The translations under genes were made by a program, and so were the position numbers. Of a DNA stretch of 64,000 bases, positions 1 to 18,800 are shown one piece after another; within the stretch, counting starts at the first letter, position 1, and every line of letters starts with the position of its first letter. This stretch comes from Actinomycetes bacterium. Lineage in GTDB: Bacteria > Actinomycetota > Actinomycetes > Mycobacteriales > Mycobacteriaceae. The DNA is taken from the NCBI GenBank assembly GCA_023460175.1, contig JAEWRC010000094.1:62001-126000 (forward strand). The letters are read 5' to 3'. A model generated the notes under the pieces. It was given only the letters and a program-made list of their open reading frames with translations, was not told where the DNA came from and searched no databases.

Positions 1-3879
<3,879 letters not shown>

Positions 3880-3881
3880 CC

Positions 3882-6800
3882 TCAGGCCCCCATCTCAGCG
3901 GTCAGTGCAACGAGGACCCGCCGCAATCGCTCGGTCAGACGCTCGACGCTTCGCGCGTCGAACACGTCGGTGCGAAATTCCACGGTCCCCCCAATCCCGG
4001 CTGGTTCGCCGGCCTCGTCGAAGCGTTCGGCCAACGAGAACACCAAATCCATTCGTGCGGTGTGGGTGTCGGCCGGAAGCGGGCTGATCTGCACATCCCC
4101 CAAGCTCAGCCCCGCGGCCGAGCCGCCGCCGTGCTGCCACGGCAGGTTCTGCCAGGCCAGGATCACTTGGATCAGCGGGTGATGCGTCAGGCTACGCGCG
4201 GGATTGAGGCGCTCGACCAGCATCTCGAACGGCACGTCCTGGTGCTCGAAGGCCGCGAGGCTCCGCTTCCGGACTTGCTCCAGCAGCTCCGCGACGGTGG
4301 GGTCACCGCCCAGATCGAGCCGCAACACCAACGTGTTCACAAAGAATCCAACAAGATCGTCGAGCGCGGGATCGGTGCGACCGGCAGTGGCGATACCAAT
4401 GGCTACATCGTTGGTGGCAGCCAGTTTGGACAGGAGCACCGCCAGGGCGGTTTGCATCACCATGAAGCTGGTGGCGTTGTGCTCCCGGGCCAACTGCGCC
4501 ACCCGCAGCTGCAACTCCACCGGCCAGTCGACGGCCACACTGTCACCGCGGTAGTCAGCCACCGGTGGATAGGGCCGATCAGTGGGTAACTCCAACCGCT
4601 CCGGCACCCCCGCCAGCTCCCGTTCCCAGTACGCCAGCTGTCCGGATATCGCGCTGTCTGGGTCCTTCTCGTCGCCCAGCCAATCCCGCTGCCACAACGT
4701 GTAATCCGCATACTGCACCGGCAGCGGGGGCCATTGCGGCGCGCGCCCTTGCGATCTGGCCGCATAGGCACCGGCCAGATCCGACACCAACGGCGTCACC
4801 GACCACCCATCACCGGCGATGTGATGAACCACCGCTACCAAGAGATGTTCGTCGGTGTCGGTTCGGAACAGGGTGGCCCGCAGGGGAATTTCAGTTGCGA
4901 GGTCGAAGGTGTGGCCTGCGGCTGCGGCGATTGCGGCCTCCATCTGCGTCTCCGACCAGCCCTCGGCGTTGACCACCTGCCAGCCAAAGTCAGCTTGCTC
5001 GACCGGAATCACCACCTGGTGGGGCACCCCGTCCGATGCGACGAACACGGTGCGCAGACTCTCGTGCCGGCCCACCACATCGCCGAGGGCGTCGCCGAGT
5101 GCCGCGGCGTCCAGGCGTCCACTCAATCGCAACGCCACCGCCATGTTGTAGATCGGCGACGGGCCTTGCAGCTGTTCGAAGAACCACAACCGCTGCTGAG
5201 CGAACGACAACGGCACGTGTTCGGGCCGCGGCATCACCTGCAGCGGCGGCCGGGTCGCCTCCGCACGGTGAGCATCGAGGTAGTCGGCGAGCCCGCCCAC
5301 CGTCGGCGCGTCGAACAAGTAGCGCACCGGAACGTCCATGCCCAGCGCCGCCTGCAGTCGGGCGGTGACCCGGATGGCGATCAATGAGTCGCCGCCGAGT
5401 GCGAAGAAGTCATCGTCCATGCCCACTTGGTCGAGACCTAGCACTTCGGCGAAGACGTCGGCGACGGTCTTGCCGGTGGGCGACTGGGCGGCCCGGAACG
5501 GCTTGGCGGCGAATACCGGTTCCGGCAGGGCTTTACGGTCAATCTTGCCGGAGGTTGTCAACGGGAACTGCTCGAGCACCATGATGTGGGTCGGCACCAT
5601 GTAATCCGGGAGCGACTCGCCCAACCGCTGGCGTACGGCGCTGATCTTGGTGTTGGTGTCCGGATCGTTGGCGTAACCGGCCGGTCGGTGTGCTCCGGTG
5701 GGAACCGAATAGACGTCGGTCAGAATCGATCCGTGTCCAGAAATGGTCGCATCGATGAAGACCGCGTCCATCGTGCCGGGTTCGGCTCCCCAGGTGACCG
5801 CGACCCGGTAGCCGATCTCCTCGCCGAGCCGGTGCAGTTGCTCGGCCGTGGCGGCCCCAGCGACGGCGCACGTGCGCACGTCGGCCAGGGGCGCCCCGGA
5901 CGCCAGTGCCTGTTCCTGGGCGACATCCGTGATGACCCCGACCCGGGGAAGTGCGGTCACTCTGATCGCGCGGGGGCGTTGTGCCGTCAACTCGGTGTGC
6001 AGTCCGGACAGCCCGGCACACGTAGTCCAGTCCCGCTGCGGCACCGCGGCCAGGGAGCAGGCCGACACCGGTGCCTTGCGGAGTGCGACGTCGTAGCGAT
6101 ACCGAGTCAACTCGTTGTCGGCGTCGCCGCGCTTGACCTGGATGTCCAGCGCCCCCACCGTCTCATTGCCGGCCGCCCAGGTGGTGAAGAACTCCGGGGC
6201 CAACAAGAGTTCAGGTTCGCCGACGACCGCACGCTGCACCCGTTGCCGAATCTCATCGGTATCGGTGGAGTCGGTACGTGCCAGCGCGACACCGGTCTGG
6301 AAAGCCCCCTGCAGACTGTGGTTACGGATGTCGCCGATGAAGACCGCCCCGCCCGGTACCAACAACTCGACAGCGTTGTCGAGGACCTGGCGCAGATAGC
6401 CCGCGTTCGGGAAGTACTGGACCACCGAGTTGATGATGATGGTGTCGAAGTACGCCCGCGGCAGCTCGCCGATGACATGGGCGGGCTGGGTCCACAACCG
6501 CACGCGCTCGCCCCACTGCTGCGGAGCGACCGATCCCTGCAACGTGTGGATCGTCGGTGCGGAAAAGTCAGTGCCCCAGTACTGTTCACATCGCGGGGCA
6601 AGGTGAGCCAGCAACAGTCCGGAACCGACACCGATCTCCAAGACCCGCCGCGGGGCCAGTGCCCGGATACGCTCCAGCGTGGCGTTCTGCCATTCCCGCA
6701 TGTCTGTCAGCGGGATCGGCGCACCGGTGTAGCTGCTGTTCCAGCCCCGGAAGTCGCCGCCGAACTCCGATGCGCTCTCGGCGTCATACAACTCGTCGTA

Positions 6801-9800
6801 GATCTGCTGCCACTGATCAACGACCTCGGCGTCTCGATCGGCGGTACTGCTGTGCTCGAGCGCGACGTAGCCGATGAGATGATCGGTTCCTGTCTCACCG
6901 TGATGGACGGTCACGGCGGCCCGGGCCACCTGCGGGCAGGACAGCAGGGTGTTCTCGATCTCACCCAGTTCGATGCGCTGCCCACGCAATTTGATCTGTG
7001 CGTCGGCCCGCCCCAGATACTCCAGAGTCCCCAGCGAGGTCCACCGCACCAGATCACCGCTGCGATAGAGCCGCGACCCCACGGCCCCGAACGGGTTGGC
7101 GACGAATCGTTCCGCGGTCAAACCGGGCCTGCCCACATAGCCACGGGCCACCGCCGGCCCGCCCAGATACAACTCCCCGACCACCCCGACCGGCGCCGGG
7201 TGCAGGCGCGCGTCCAGTACCAATGCCGTCACCCCAGGAAGAGGAGCACCGATGCGCACCGGTTGCCCGGGCGACAACTCGGCGCAGGTCACCCAGATGG
7301 TGGTCTCACTGGGACCGTAACCGTTGAACATCGACCGGCCCGGCGCCCACGCATCCACCAAAGCTGTCGGGACCGCCTCCCCAACGGCGACCACCGTGCC
7401 CAAGTGGTCCAGTTGACTGCGATCCAACGTCGCCAGAACCGTCGGCGTCAGCACCGCCGCATCCACGCGATGCTCACGCAGCAGCCCGGTCAGCGCCTCC
7501 CCGGCATAGCAATCCGGTGGCGCCACCACCAAGGCCGCCCCCGAAGCCGTCGCCATCAACCATTCACCCACCGACGCGTCGAAGGTCGGCGCCGACACCA
7601 TCAACATCCGCGACTGCGCACCCAGCCCGAAGGTGTCGCGCTGCGCCTCAGCCCAGCCCAGCAACCCGGAATGGCTGACCACAACGCCTTTCGGCGTCCC
7701 CGTCGAACCCGACGTGAAGATGACGTAGGCACCGTCATCAACACCCACCGGCGCCAACCGATCCGCATCGGTGACCGCGGCCGCACTGCATCCGTCCAGA
7801 TCCAGATCATCAAGACGCAACACCGGACGCTCACCGGCCCCACCCACGCAGTCGGCGCCGACGGTCAGGACACAAATCGCCCCAACCCCGTCGAGCAGCG
7901 CCGCAATCCGGGCGTCCGGGTGGGTGCGGTCGACCGGCACATAGACCCCACCGGCCTTGAGCACCGCCCACCACGCCACCACCGACTCCAGGCAGCGGCC
8001 CATCGCCACACCGACCGCGCCTTCCGGACCAACCCCCGCCCCGATCAACACCCGCGCCAACCGATTCGAAACCTCGTCGAGCTCGCGATAGGTAAGCGAC
8101 CGGGAGCCGGCAACGACCGCCGAGGCCGACGGGCTCGCGGTCACCGCCGCCGCCAACAGCTCCGTGGCGTGTCCGACGGGCGCCGACGTACCCACGCCGG
8201 TCCACCGCGCCAGCAGGCCGTCCCATTCGTCGGCGCCCAGCAGCGGGACCTCGCCGACCACCACCGACGGGTCGGCGACGACGGCCTCGACCACCCGGCC
8301 GAACCAACCCACGAATCGTTCGATGGTGGACCGGTCGTACAAGTCCGTCGCGTAGGCCACCGTGCCCGCGGCCAGAGGTGCATCCGGGTGATCACCGGAT
8401 ACCTCCCGCAATTGGATATCGAGATCGAACTTGGCGGTCCCGGTGTCGGTCGCCAAGGGTTCGACGGTGGCCCCGTCGACCTCCATGGCAACCGGACTTG
8501 TGTTGTTCTGGAACACCATCAGTACCTGGAACAGTGGATGGTGCGACGCCGAACGCATCGGATTGAGTCGCTCCACCAGCAGGTCGAAGGGCACCGCCTG
8601 GTTGTCGTAGGCGTCCAGCGCCTTCTGGCGGACCTGTGCGAGTACCTCACCGAACGGCAGCGCCGCGCTGACGCCCACCCGCAGCACCCAGGTGTTGACG
8701 AAGAACCCGACCAGATCATCGAGCGCCGGATCAGTCCTCGCAGCGATGGGCGCGCCCAGAGCGACATCCTCACCCGCACCGGCGCGCTGCAGCACCACAG
8801 CCGTCACCGCCTGCAGCACCATGGACACCGTCGCGTTGTGCGCGGCCGCCAAGGCCTTCACCGACGCCCACGTGGACGGTTCGATACGCAATTCGACCGA
8901 ATCACCCTGGTAGCTGGGCACTGGCGGACGGGGGTTATCCGCCGGCAGCGACACCGTCTCCGGCAAGTCGGCGAGCTCTCGTCGCCAATACCCCAGCTGC
9001 GCGGCAATTACGCTGTCGGGATCGGATTCGTCCCCCAGCCAGTTCTGCTGCCACAACGTGTAATCGGCGTACTGCACCGGTAACGGGGTCCACTGGGGTG
9101 CCTGTCCGCGGCATCGTGCGGCGTAGGCGGCACTGATGTCGCGCACCATCGGGGCCACCGACCAGCCATCAAAGGCGATGTGATGCACCACAATCGCGAC
9201 CAGGTACCGAGCGGGCGCCTCCTCGAAGATGCGCATTCGGATCGGTATCTCGGTCGAGAGGTCAAACCGGTAGCCCGCCATAGCGGCCAACGCGACCGCC
9301 ACGTCAGTGTCCGCCCCCGACTCCACGACTGTTCCGCTGCGCCGCCACATGCCCGCCAGGGCCGGAAGCACATGCTGCGACGGGGCGCCGTCGACGTCGG
9401 GGAACACGGTGCGCAGAGATTCGTGGCGGGTGATCACGTCGTCGAGGGCCGCGTCCAAAGCCTCGGCATCCAGCATCCCGTTGATGCGCAGGGCGATCGG
9501 GACGTTGTAGGTGGCCACTCCGCCCTCGAAGCGGTTGAGGAACCAGAGTCTGCTTTGGGCGTAGGACAATGGGATGTGTTGGGGGCGTGTCTGAATGGTC
9601 AGCGGTGGGTGTGTGGCGGTGCCTTGGTCGATGCGGGGTGCGAGTTGGGTGATGGTGGGGGCGTCGAACAGGGTGCGTACGGCCAGGTCGGTGTCGAAGG
9701 CCTTGTTGATCGCGGCGATCAGACGCATCGCTGAGAGCGAGTCGCCACCGAGGTCGAAGAAGGACCCATCGACCCCGACACGGTCCAACCCGAGGATGCG

Positions 9801-12800
9801 GGCGTAGATGTCGGCCAGGATCTCCTCGGCCGGACTCGACGGCGCCCGATACCGATCCACATCGGTGTACTCCGGTGCCGGCAACGCCCGCTTGTCGAGT
9901 TTGCCGCTGACCATCAACGGCAACCCGTCGAGCACCACAATCGCCGCGGGCACCATATAGCCCGGCAACCGCTCAACCAGTTGCGCCCGCAGCGCCACCG
10001 GATCAACCGTGCCAGCGCGGGTTTCGGTGACATAACCCACCAACCGCGACTGCCCGGGGGTGTCCTCACGCACCATCACCGCAGCTTGACCCACACCCTC
10101 GGCAGCGCTCAACGCCGCCTGGATATCACCAAGCTCAATGCGATAACCACGGATCTTGACCTGATCATCGGCACGCCCCAGATACTGCAACTGCCCATCG
10201 CGGCCCCAACGCACCAAATCCCCGGTCCGATACATCCGCTGCCCACCAGGAGCCCCATCCCCACCGAACGGGCACGCCACAAACCGCGACGCCGTCAACC
10301 CAGATCGCCGCACATACCCCACCCCGACACCGCGCCCGGCCACATACAACTCCCCGACCACCCCCGCCGGCACCGGACGCAACCACCGATCCAACACCAA
10401 CAACGCCGCCGTCGACACCGGCGCACCGATCGGCACCACAGCCGAACCCACCGACAAAGGCGCGCTGATCGCCGCATACACCGTGGCCTCAGTGGGCCCG
10501 TACGCATTGAGCACCACCCGACCCGGCGCCCACCGATCCACCACGTCGGTCGGGCAGGCCTCCCCACCGAGCAGCACCGCCACCGACTCCAACCCAACCG
10601 GATCCAACGCCGCCACCGCCGACGGCGTCTGCGTCAACACCGTCACACCCTGCTCGACGATCAAATCGTGGAACCTCCGCGGCGTCGCGGCCACCTCCTC
10701 AGGCACCACCACCAACGACCCACCACCGAGCAACGCCGCCCAGATCTCCCACACCGAGAAATCAAACGCATACGAATGACACTGCGTCCACACCCGATTC
10801 GCAGGAAGATCCGCAGGCATCGACTCCACCAAATGCACCAGATTGCGGTGACTGACCGCCACCCCCTTCGGAACCCCCGTCGTCCCCGAGGTATAGATCA
10901 AATACGCCACATCCCCGGCATCCGGAACCGGCAACGCACTCACCGACTCCTCAGCAATACGCGGATCGTCATACTCAAACAGCGGCAACCCCGCCCCCGC
11001 CAACAAATGCCCCAACGCGCCAGTACTGATCCCGGCCACCGGTGCCGCATCCGCCAGCATGAACTCGATCCGGGAAGCAGGCTGCCCCGGATCGACCGCC
11101 AAATACACCCCCCCGGCCTTGAGCACCGCCAACATCGACACAATCGCCTCAGCACACCGGTCGAACGCCAACACAACACAGTCGCCCGCACCAACACCCT
11201 GGCTGATCAGAAAGCGCGCCAACCGATTCGACGACTCATCCAGTTCCCGATAGCTCATCAGGCGCTGTCCGGATGAGATCGCCACCGCATCGTCCAGCCG
11301 CGCCGCCTGTGCAGTGAACACCGCCGGGACCGAGTCCTCTGCCTCCGGCTGATGCAGGACCATGCAGTTCCCCATCGCGCGGAGACGCGCGAACTCCACA
11401 TCGTCCGCGATCTCGACCGAAGACAAGGGTCGATCGGGGTCGGCGGTGAGCGTCCGCAGCGTCCGCTCGAGTCTTGCTACCAGAACCTCGACACTGGAGA
11501 GGTCGTACACGTCGGTGCGGAACTCGACCATGCCGCCAATGCCGGCGGGTTCACCGGTACTTGTGAATCTTTCCTCGAGGGAGAACGCTAGATCCATCCG
11601 CGCGGTGTGGTTGTCTATCGGCAGCGGGCTGATCGTCGCATCACCGAGGCTGGGCACGAGCCGGTTCTCAGCACGCTGCCAGGTGAGCATCACCTGGACC
11701 AGTGGATGGTGAGTCAGGCTGCGTGCCGGATTCAGCCGTTCCACCACTGTTTCGAACGGCACGTCCTGATGTTCGAAGGCAGCGAGGCTGGTTTGGCGCA
11801 CTCGGCCGATCAATTCGGCGACGGTGGGGTTACCGCCCAGGTCCACCCGCAACACCAGGGTGTTGACGAAGAATCCAACCAACTCATCGAGAGCAGGATC
11901 GTTACGCCCGGCGATGGCAAACCCGACCGCAACGTCGTCACTGCCGCTCACGTTGCCCAGCAGCAGCGCCAACGCGGCCTGCACCATCATGAAATTGGTC
12001 GCGCGGTGCTCCCGAGCGACGCGCGCCAGCTGTTGTTGCAAATCCGTCGACCACTCCACCGGAACACTGGCGCCGCGGTGATCGGCCACCGCCGGGTAGG
12101 GGCGATCGATGGGAAGTTCCAAGCGCTCAGGCAACCCCGCCAGCGCCCGCTCCCAGTACCCCAACTGTTCCGAGAGCACGCTATCCACGTCGGAGTTGCT
12201 GCCTAGCCAATCCCGCTGCCAGAGCGTGTAATCCGCGTACTGCACGGGCAGCGGAGCCCAATCCGGGCCCCGGCCTGCTGATCGCGCAGCATAAGCTTTG
12301 GCCAGATCGGCCACCAGCGGAGCCATCGAAGCGCCGTCGGCGGCGATGTGGTGTGCTACCGCCACCAGAACATGGTCCTCGGCGCCGGTCCGGAAAAGCT
12401 TTACTCTGAACGGCACCTCGACCGACAGTTCGAAGCTGTGGCATGCGGCCGTAGCGATGGCCGTCTCCAGCTGATGGCTGGGCCAGGCTTCGGCGTCGAC
12501 GATCTGCCAACCGAAGTCGGCGTGCTCAGCATCAACCACAATCTGCTGAGGCACCCCATCGACCGTCGTGAACACCGTGCGCAGCGCCTCCTGCCGGGCG
12601 ACGACATCCGCCCATGCTCGGCCCAGGGCTTCGGAGTTCAGACCACCTTCCAGGCGCAATGCCACCGCCATGTTGTAGATCGGCGAGGGCCCCTGCAGCT
12701 GATCGAGGAACCACAACCGCTGCTGCGCAAAGGACAACGGAACGACCTCAGGTCGTGCGATCTGCGCCAGCGGGACACGTCGCTGGTAGTTCTCGCCGAT

Positions 12801-15800
12801 ACGCGGTGCGAGTTCGGCAACCGTGGACGTATCGAAAATGCTTCGCACGGTAAGTCCGGCGTCGAGATCGGAGTTGATGGCGGCGACCAAACGCATGGCC
12901 GACAGGGAGTCGCCGCCGAGGTCGAAGAACGAGTCATCGACCCCGACCCGGTCCACGCCGAGGACCTCGGTATAGATCCCGACGAGGATTTCCTCAGTGA
13001 GGTTGGTCGGAGCGCGGTAGGTACCGGCCACCTCGGAATATTCCGGCGCGGGCAAGGCACGTCTGTCGAGCTTGCCGTTCACCGTCAACGGCAACTCACC
13101 GAGCGCCACGATCGCCGTGGGCACCATGTAGGCCGGCAGTCGATCGGCAAGCCGGGCCCGTGCCCCGGCAAGATCAACTGCACCCGGGCTCGTCGCGGTG
13201 ACATAACCGACCAATCGGGGATCGCCGGCCCGATCCACTCGGAGAACCACTGCCGCTTGCGCCACGCCGTCGAGTTCGGCCAGGGCGCACTGAACTTCGC
13301 CGAGTTCGATGCGGTAGCCGCGGATCTTGACCTGTTCGTCGGCTCGACCAAGGTAGTGCAGCTGGCCGTCCTTGCCCCAGGACACCAGATCGCCGGTCCT
13401 GTACATCCGCCGGCCCGGCACTTCCGCGTCGGCGAACGGGCAGGCCACAAACCTCGACGCGGTCAGGCTCGCCCGACGCAGGTAGCCGACGCCGACCCCG
13501 CTACCGGCCACGTACAGTTCGCCGACCACGCCCATGGGCACCGGCCGCAACCACCCGTCCAGGACGAACAACGCTGATCCCGGCACGGGGAACCCGATGG
13601 GCACCGACCCCGAATTCGGCTGCAGGGGTGCGCTGATCGTGGCGTACACCGTGGTTTCGGTGGGACCGTAGGCGTTGATCATCGTCCGCCCCGATCCCCA
13701 CCTGCCCACCAGATCTTCCGGACAAGCCTCACCGGCGACCACGGCCATCGTCGACTCCAGTCCATCGGAGGACAGCATGGCCAGCGCCGACGGCGTTTGA
13801 CTCAGAACGTTGACTTCTTCGGCCCGGAGCAACGCGTTGAACTCCGCCGGTGAGACGGCCACCTCCTCAGGCACGACCACCAGTCGTGAGCCATGAAGAA
13901 GGGCGCCGAAGATGTCCCACACCGAGACATCGAAGACGTAGGAATGCCATTGTGTCCACACACATCCGGGACCGGATAACGCAGTGTCCAGCGATCCGAC
14001 AAGCTGTGTCACGTTGCGGTGTGTGATGGCCACGCCTTTCGGGACGCCCGTCGTTCCCGAGGTATAGATCAGGTAGGCGATATCGTCAGGGGCCGGCCCC
14101 GTCGCCGGCGCGACCGGAGACTGGTGGTCGATGCGGGGATCGCCCACATCGACCACCAGAACCCCGTAACCGGTCAGCCGGTCGGCCAACGCGGAAGTGG
14201 TGACTACGGCGATCGGCGCCGCATCGCCAAGCATGAACTCGACCCGTGCGTCGGGCAACGCCGGATCGATCGGCAGGTAGGCCGCTCCCGACTTCAACAC
14301 CGCGAGGATCGCCACGACCGCTTCGACACCGCGACCGAACAGCAACCCCACACTGCGACCCGGTCGCGCGCCCAGGTGTGTCAACCAGTGCGCCAATCGA
14401 TTTGATGACTCGTCGAGTTCGCGGTAGGTCAGCTCCTCGCCTCGACAGCTGAGGGCCACCGCATCGGGGGTGCGAGCCACTTGCAGCCCGAACAGCGAGA
14501 CGATGGACACCTCGGGGACCGCGCTGGTCAACGCCGCACGGTTGGCGACCTGGTCCAGCTGCGCGTACTCGCTGCGCTCCAGCAAATCCACCGAGGACAA
14601 CGACCGCAAGGAGTCGCCCGTCATCGTCTCCAACACCCGTTCGAGCCGCCGGACGAGGACCTCGATACTCTCGGCGTCGAACACATCGGTACGAAACTCG
14701 ACCGTGCCACCGATCCCCATGGCGGCGCCCGTATCGTCGAAACGTTCGGTCAGGGAGAACACCAGGTCCATGCGCGCGGTCAGGGTTTCGGCCGGCATCG
14801 GCGCGACGTCCACGTCACCGAGTTTCAAACCCGCGACAGGATCGCCGCTACGCCACGGGAGGTTCTGCCAGGTCAGCATCACCTGGATCAGCGGATGATG
14901 GGTCAGGCTCCGCGCCGGGTTCAGCCGCTCCACCAAGACCTCGAAGGGCACCTCCTGATGCTCGAACGCCGTGAGGCCGCGTCTCCGCACTTGTCCAAGG
15001 ACCTCCGTCATGGACGGGTCCCCGGCCATATCGATCCGGAGTACCAAGGTGTTGACGAAGAACCCCACCATGTCGTCCAGGGCCGGATCACTTCGGCCGG
15101 CAGTCGCAATGCCGATTGCGACGTCGGTGCTGGCGCTGAGCTTCGACAACAACACCGCCAACGCCGACTGCACCACCATGGAGCTTGTTGCGTTGTGCTC
15201 GCGCGCCAACCGCGCCACCTGCTGCTGCAGATTCGACGGCCAATCGACCACCACGCTGGCGCCTCGATAATCCGCGACCTTCGGGTAGGGGCGATCCGTC
15301 GGCAACTCCAGGCGCGGCGGTAGGCCGGCCAAAGCCTGCTCCCAGTAGTCGAGCTGCCCTGAGATCACGCTGTCCGGATCGGACTGGTCGCCCAGCCAAT
15401 CCTGCTGCCACAGGGTGTAATCGGCATACTGCACCGTGAGAGGGGCCCAATCCGGGGGTTTGCCAGAGGATCGCGCGGCGTAGGCGCCGCTGAGGTCACC
15501 CACCAACGGCGCAACCGACCACCCGTCCGCGGCGATGTGGTGTACCACCGCCACCAGCACGTGTTCGTTCTCGTCGATCCGGTAGAGCGTTGCTCGCAGC
15601 GGAACCTCGCGCGCGATGTCAAAGCTGTGGCGGGACGCCGCACAGATCTCGTCGTCGAGCCGCTGCTTCGACCAGCCTCCGGCCTCGACTGTCTGCCAGC
15701 CCGGATCCGCCCGCTCGACCGGTAACACCCGCTGTCGGGGCTGTCCGGCGACCGTGGTGAAGACGGTACGCAGACTCTCGTGGCGCCCGACCACGTCTCG

Positions 15801-18800
15801 GAGAGCCTCTTCGAGCGCGGCTACATTCAGGGAACCTGTCAACCGCAACGCCACCGCCATGTTGTAGATCGGCGACGGTCCCTGCAACTGATCCAAGAAC
15901 CACAACCGCTGCTGGGCGAACGAGAGCGGGATCGCGTCAGGACGCGACACCTCGCGCAACGGCGGACGGGCCGTCACAGCGTGATTGGTCTCCAAACACG
16001 CCGCAAGCCCACCGACCGTCGGAGTGTCGAACAGATACCGCACGGGCACCTCCACGCCCAACGCGGCCTGCAGTCGAGCGCTGACACGGATGGCGATCAA
16101 CGAATCTCCACCCGAGTCGAAGAAGTTGTCGTCGAGCCCAACTCGGTCCATCGCGAGGATCTCCGCGAACACTTCGGCGACAGTTTTTTCCGTGGGGGTC
16201 TGGGGTGCCCGGAATGCCTTGGCGGCCAGTATCGGTTTCGGCAGCGCCTTCCGGTCGATCTTGCCCGAGGAGGTCAGTGGGAACTCCTCCACGACGACGA
16301 TGTGGGTAGGCACCATGTAGTCCGGCAACCGCTCGGTCAAGTGCTGGCGTACGGCACTGATCTTGGTGTTGGCGTGCGGGTCATTGGCGGAGGTGCTCTG
16401 TGCACGAACGTCGTTCGGTGCCAGGTAGAGGTCGGTCAGGGGCTCGAAGCAGTCGCGGGCCGCGCCGAGGAGGAAGACGGCGTCCAATGTGCCGAGGCCG
16501 GAACCCCAGGTGACCGCGACACGGTAGCCGAGTTCGGTCCCGAGCCGATACAACTGTTCCGGAGTCACCGACCCATCAGCCTGATCGCAGGACTCTGCTT
16601 CCGCCAGCGCCTCCGAGAGGTCGGCACCCGCCGCGAGAGCCTGTTCGACGATGACGTCGCCGAGTACCCCGCGGCGCGGGATATCGCAAACCCGAAGCAC
16701 TTCAGAGCCCTGTGCGACGAGTTCTTCGGAGAGCGCGCTCAACCCCGCATACTCGGTCCATGACCGGCGGGGCGCATTTGCCAGCGAGCGCGACGGCGTC
16801 GGGGAACGGCGGACCGAGACGTCGTATCGGTAACGCGTCAGCTCATTGTCGGACTCACCACGCTTGGTTTCGATGGCGATCCCGCCGGCCAGTGGGTTGG
16901 CGGACGCCCAGCAGGTGAAGAATTCTGGCGCCAGGAGCAACTCTGCCTCACCGAGTATGGCGCGCTGCACGCGCTGCCGGATCTCGTCGGCGTCGGCAAC
17001 AGCCCCCGTGGCTTGATTGCGCGCCACTGCGACACCGGTCTGGAAGGCACCCTGCAGACTGTGGTTGCGGACGTCGCCGACGAACAGCGTCCCCGCCGGC
17101 GCCAGCAGTTCCATGACGGTGTCGAGAACCTCGGCGAGGTATCCGGCGCTCGGAAAGTACTGCACCACCGAATTGATGACAATGGTGTCGAAGTAGCTCG
17201 ACGGCAGTCCTTCGGGGTCATCCGCCGGCTGAGCCGACAGTTTGACCCGTTCGCCCCACGGGCGGGCGGCTACTGCGGTCCGTAAAGCGTGGATGGTGGG
17301 TGCGGAAAAGTCGGTGCCCCAGTATTCTTCGGCTTCCGGCGCGATCTGGGAAAGTACCAGGCCCGAGCCCACGCCGATCTCCAAGACCCGCCGCGGCCGC
17401 AGGGCCAGGATGCGCTCCACTGCCGACGACCGCCACTCGTGCATTTGCGACAACGGAATTGGCTGCCCGGTGTAGCTACTGTTCCAACCACGGAAGTCAC
17501 TGCCGAACTCGGCCTCGGCGATGTCGGCGTCATAGAGTTCGTCATAGATGTGTTGCCACTGATCGACCACCTCGGTGTCATGGTCGTCGGTGCTTTCCTG
17601 GGTCAGGGCGATGTACCCGATCAGGTGGTCTGCTCCGGTATCACTGTGATGCATGGCCGCTGCGGCCCGCGCAACGTGGGGGCAGGCCAACAGCGTGTTC
17701 TCGATCTCGCCCAGTTCCAGCCGCTGACCTCGCAGCTTGACCTGCGCATCCGCACGACCCAGATACTCCAGCGCACCAGCCGCGGTCCAGCGAACCAGAT
17801 CCCCGCTGCGATACATCCGGTCGCCCTCGCGGCCAAAGGGGTGGGCCACGAACCGATCCGCCGTCAGATCCGGCCGACCCACATAGCCGCGCGCCAAACC
17901 CGCCCCGGCCAGATACAACTCACCGACCACGCCGACGGCCACCGGCCCCAACCGCGCGTCCAACACCAGCGCGGTGACCCCGGCGATCGGAGCACCGATG
18001 CCCACCGACTCCCCGGCCCGCAACGCACTCCAGGTCACCCAGATCGACGCCTCGGTCGGGCCGTAGGCGTTGAACATCCGCCGCCCCGGCGCCCACGAAG
18101 CCACCAACTCCGCCGCACACGCCTCACCACCGGTGACCAACGTGGCCAACCGCCCCTCGACCCGCTCCCGGTCCAGCGTGGCCAGCACCGTCGGCGTCAA
18201 CAACGCCGCATCCACACGGTGGTCGACCACCACCGCGCTCAGCGTCTCACCGGCATAGCTGTCCGGACCGGCCACCACCAGCGCCGCCCCCGACGACACC
18301 GCCCACAACCACTCGAACACCGAGGCATCGAAGGTCGGTGCCGCGACCATCAGCAATCGCTCACCGGCGGCGACCCCGAACAGATCCCGGTGTGCGCCGG
18401 CCACACCCAACAGCCCGGCATGGCTGACCGCCACGCCCTTCGGCGTCCCGGTCGAACCCGACGTGAAGATCACATACGCCAAGTTGTCCACCGTCAGCGG
18501 CGCCCACCGATCGTCGTCAGTAATCGTCGCCGCGCTCCGCGAGGCCAGATCCAACTCATCGACCCGCAGCACCGGGCGCTCTCCAGCCCCGGCCACCACA
18601 TCGGCACCGCAGGTCAGCACACACACCGCCCCCGCGGCATCGAGCACCGTGGCGATCCGCGAGTCCGGATGCGTCGGATCCACCGGCACATACACCCCGC
18701 CGGCCTTGAGCACCGCCCACCAACCCAGCACCAGCTCCGCGCACCGATCCATCACCACACCCACGGCACGTTCCGGGCCAACCCCGGTCTCGATCAGCCA

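Noticed and set aside
5586..9083. Very long open frame on the plus strand opposite the NRPS gene
   Set aside because: It is antisense to A5-MT-C5, is Arg/Pro/Gln-rich without any domain, and results from codon bias in high-GC DNA. The same holds for 12348-13577 and 17289-19274.
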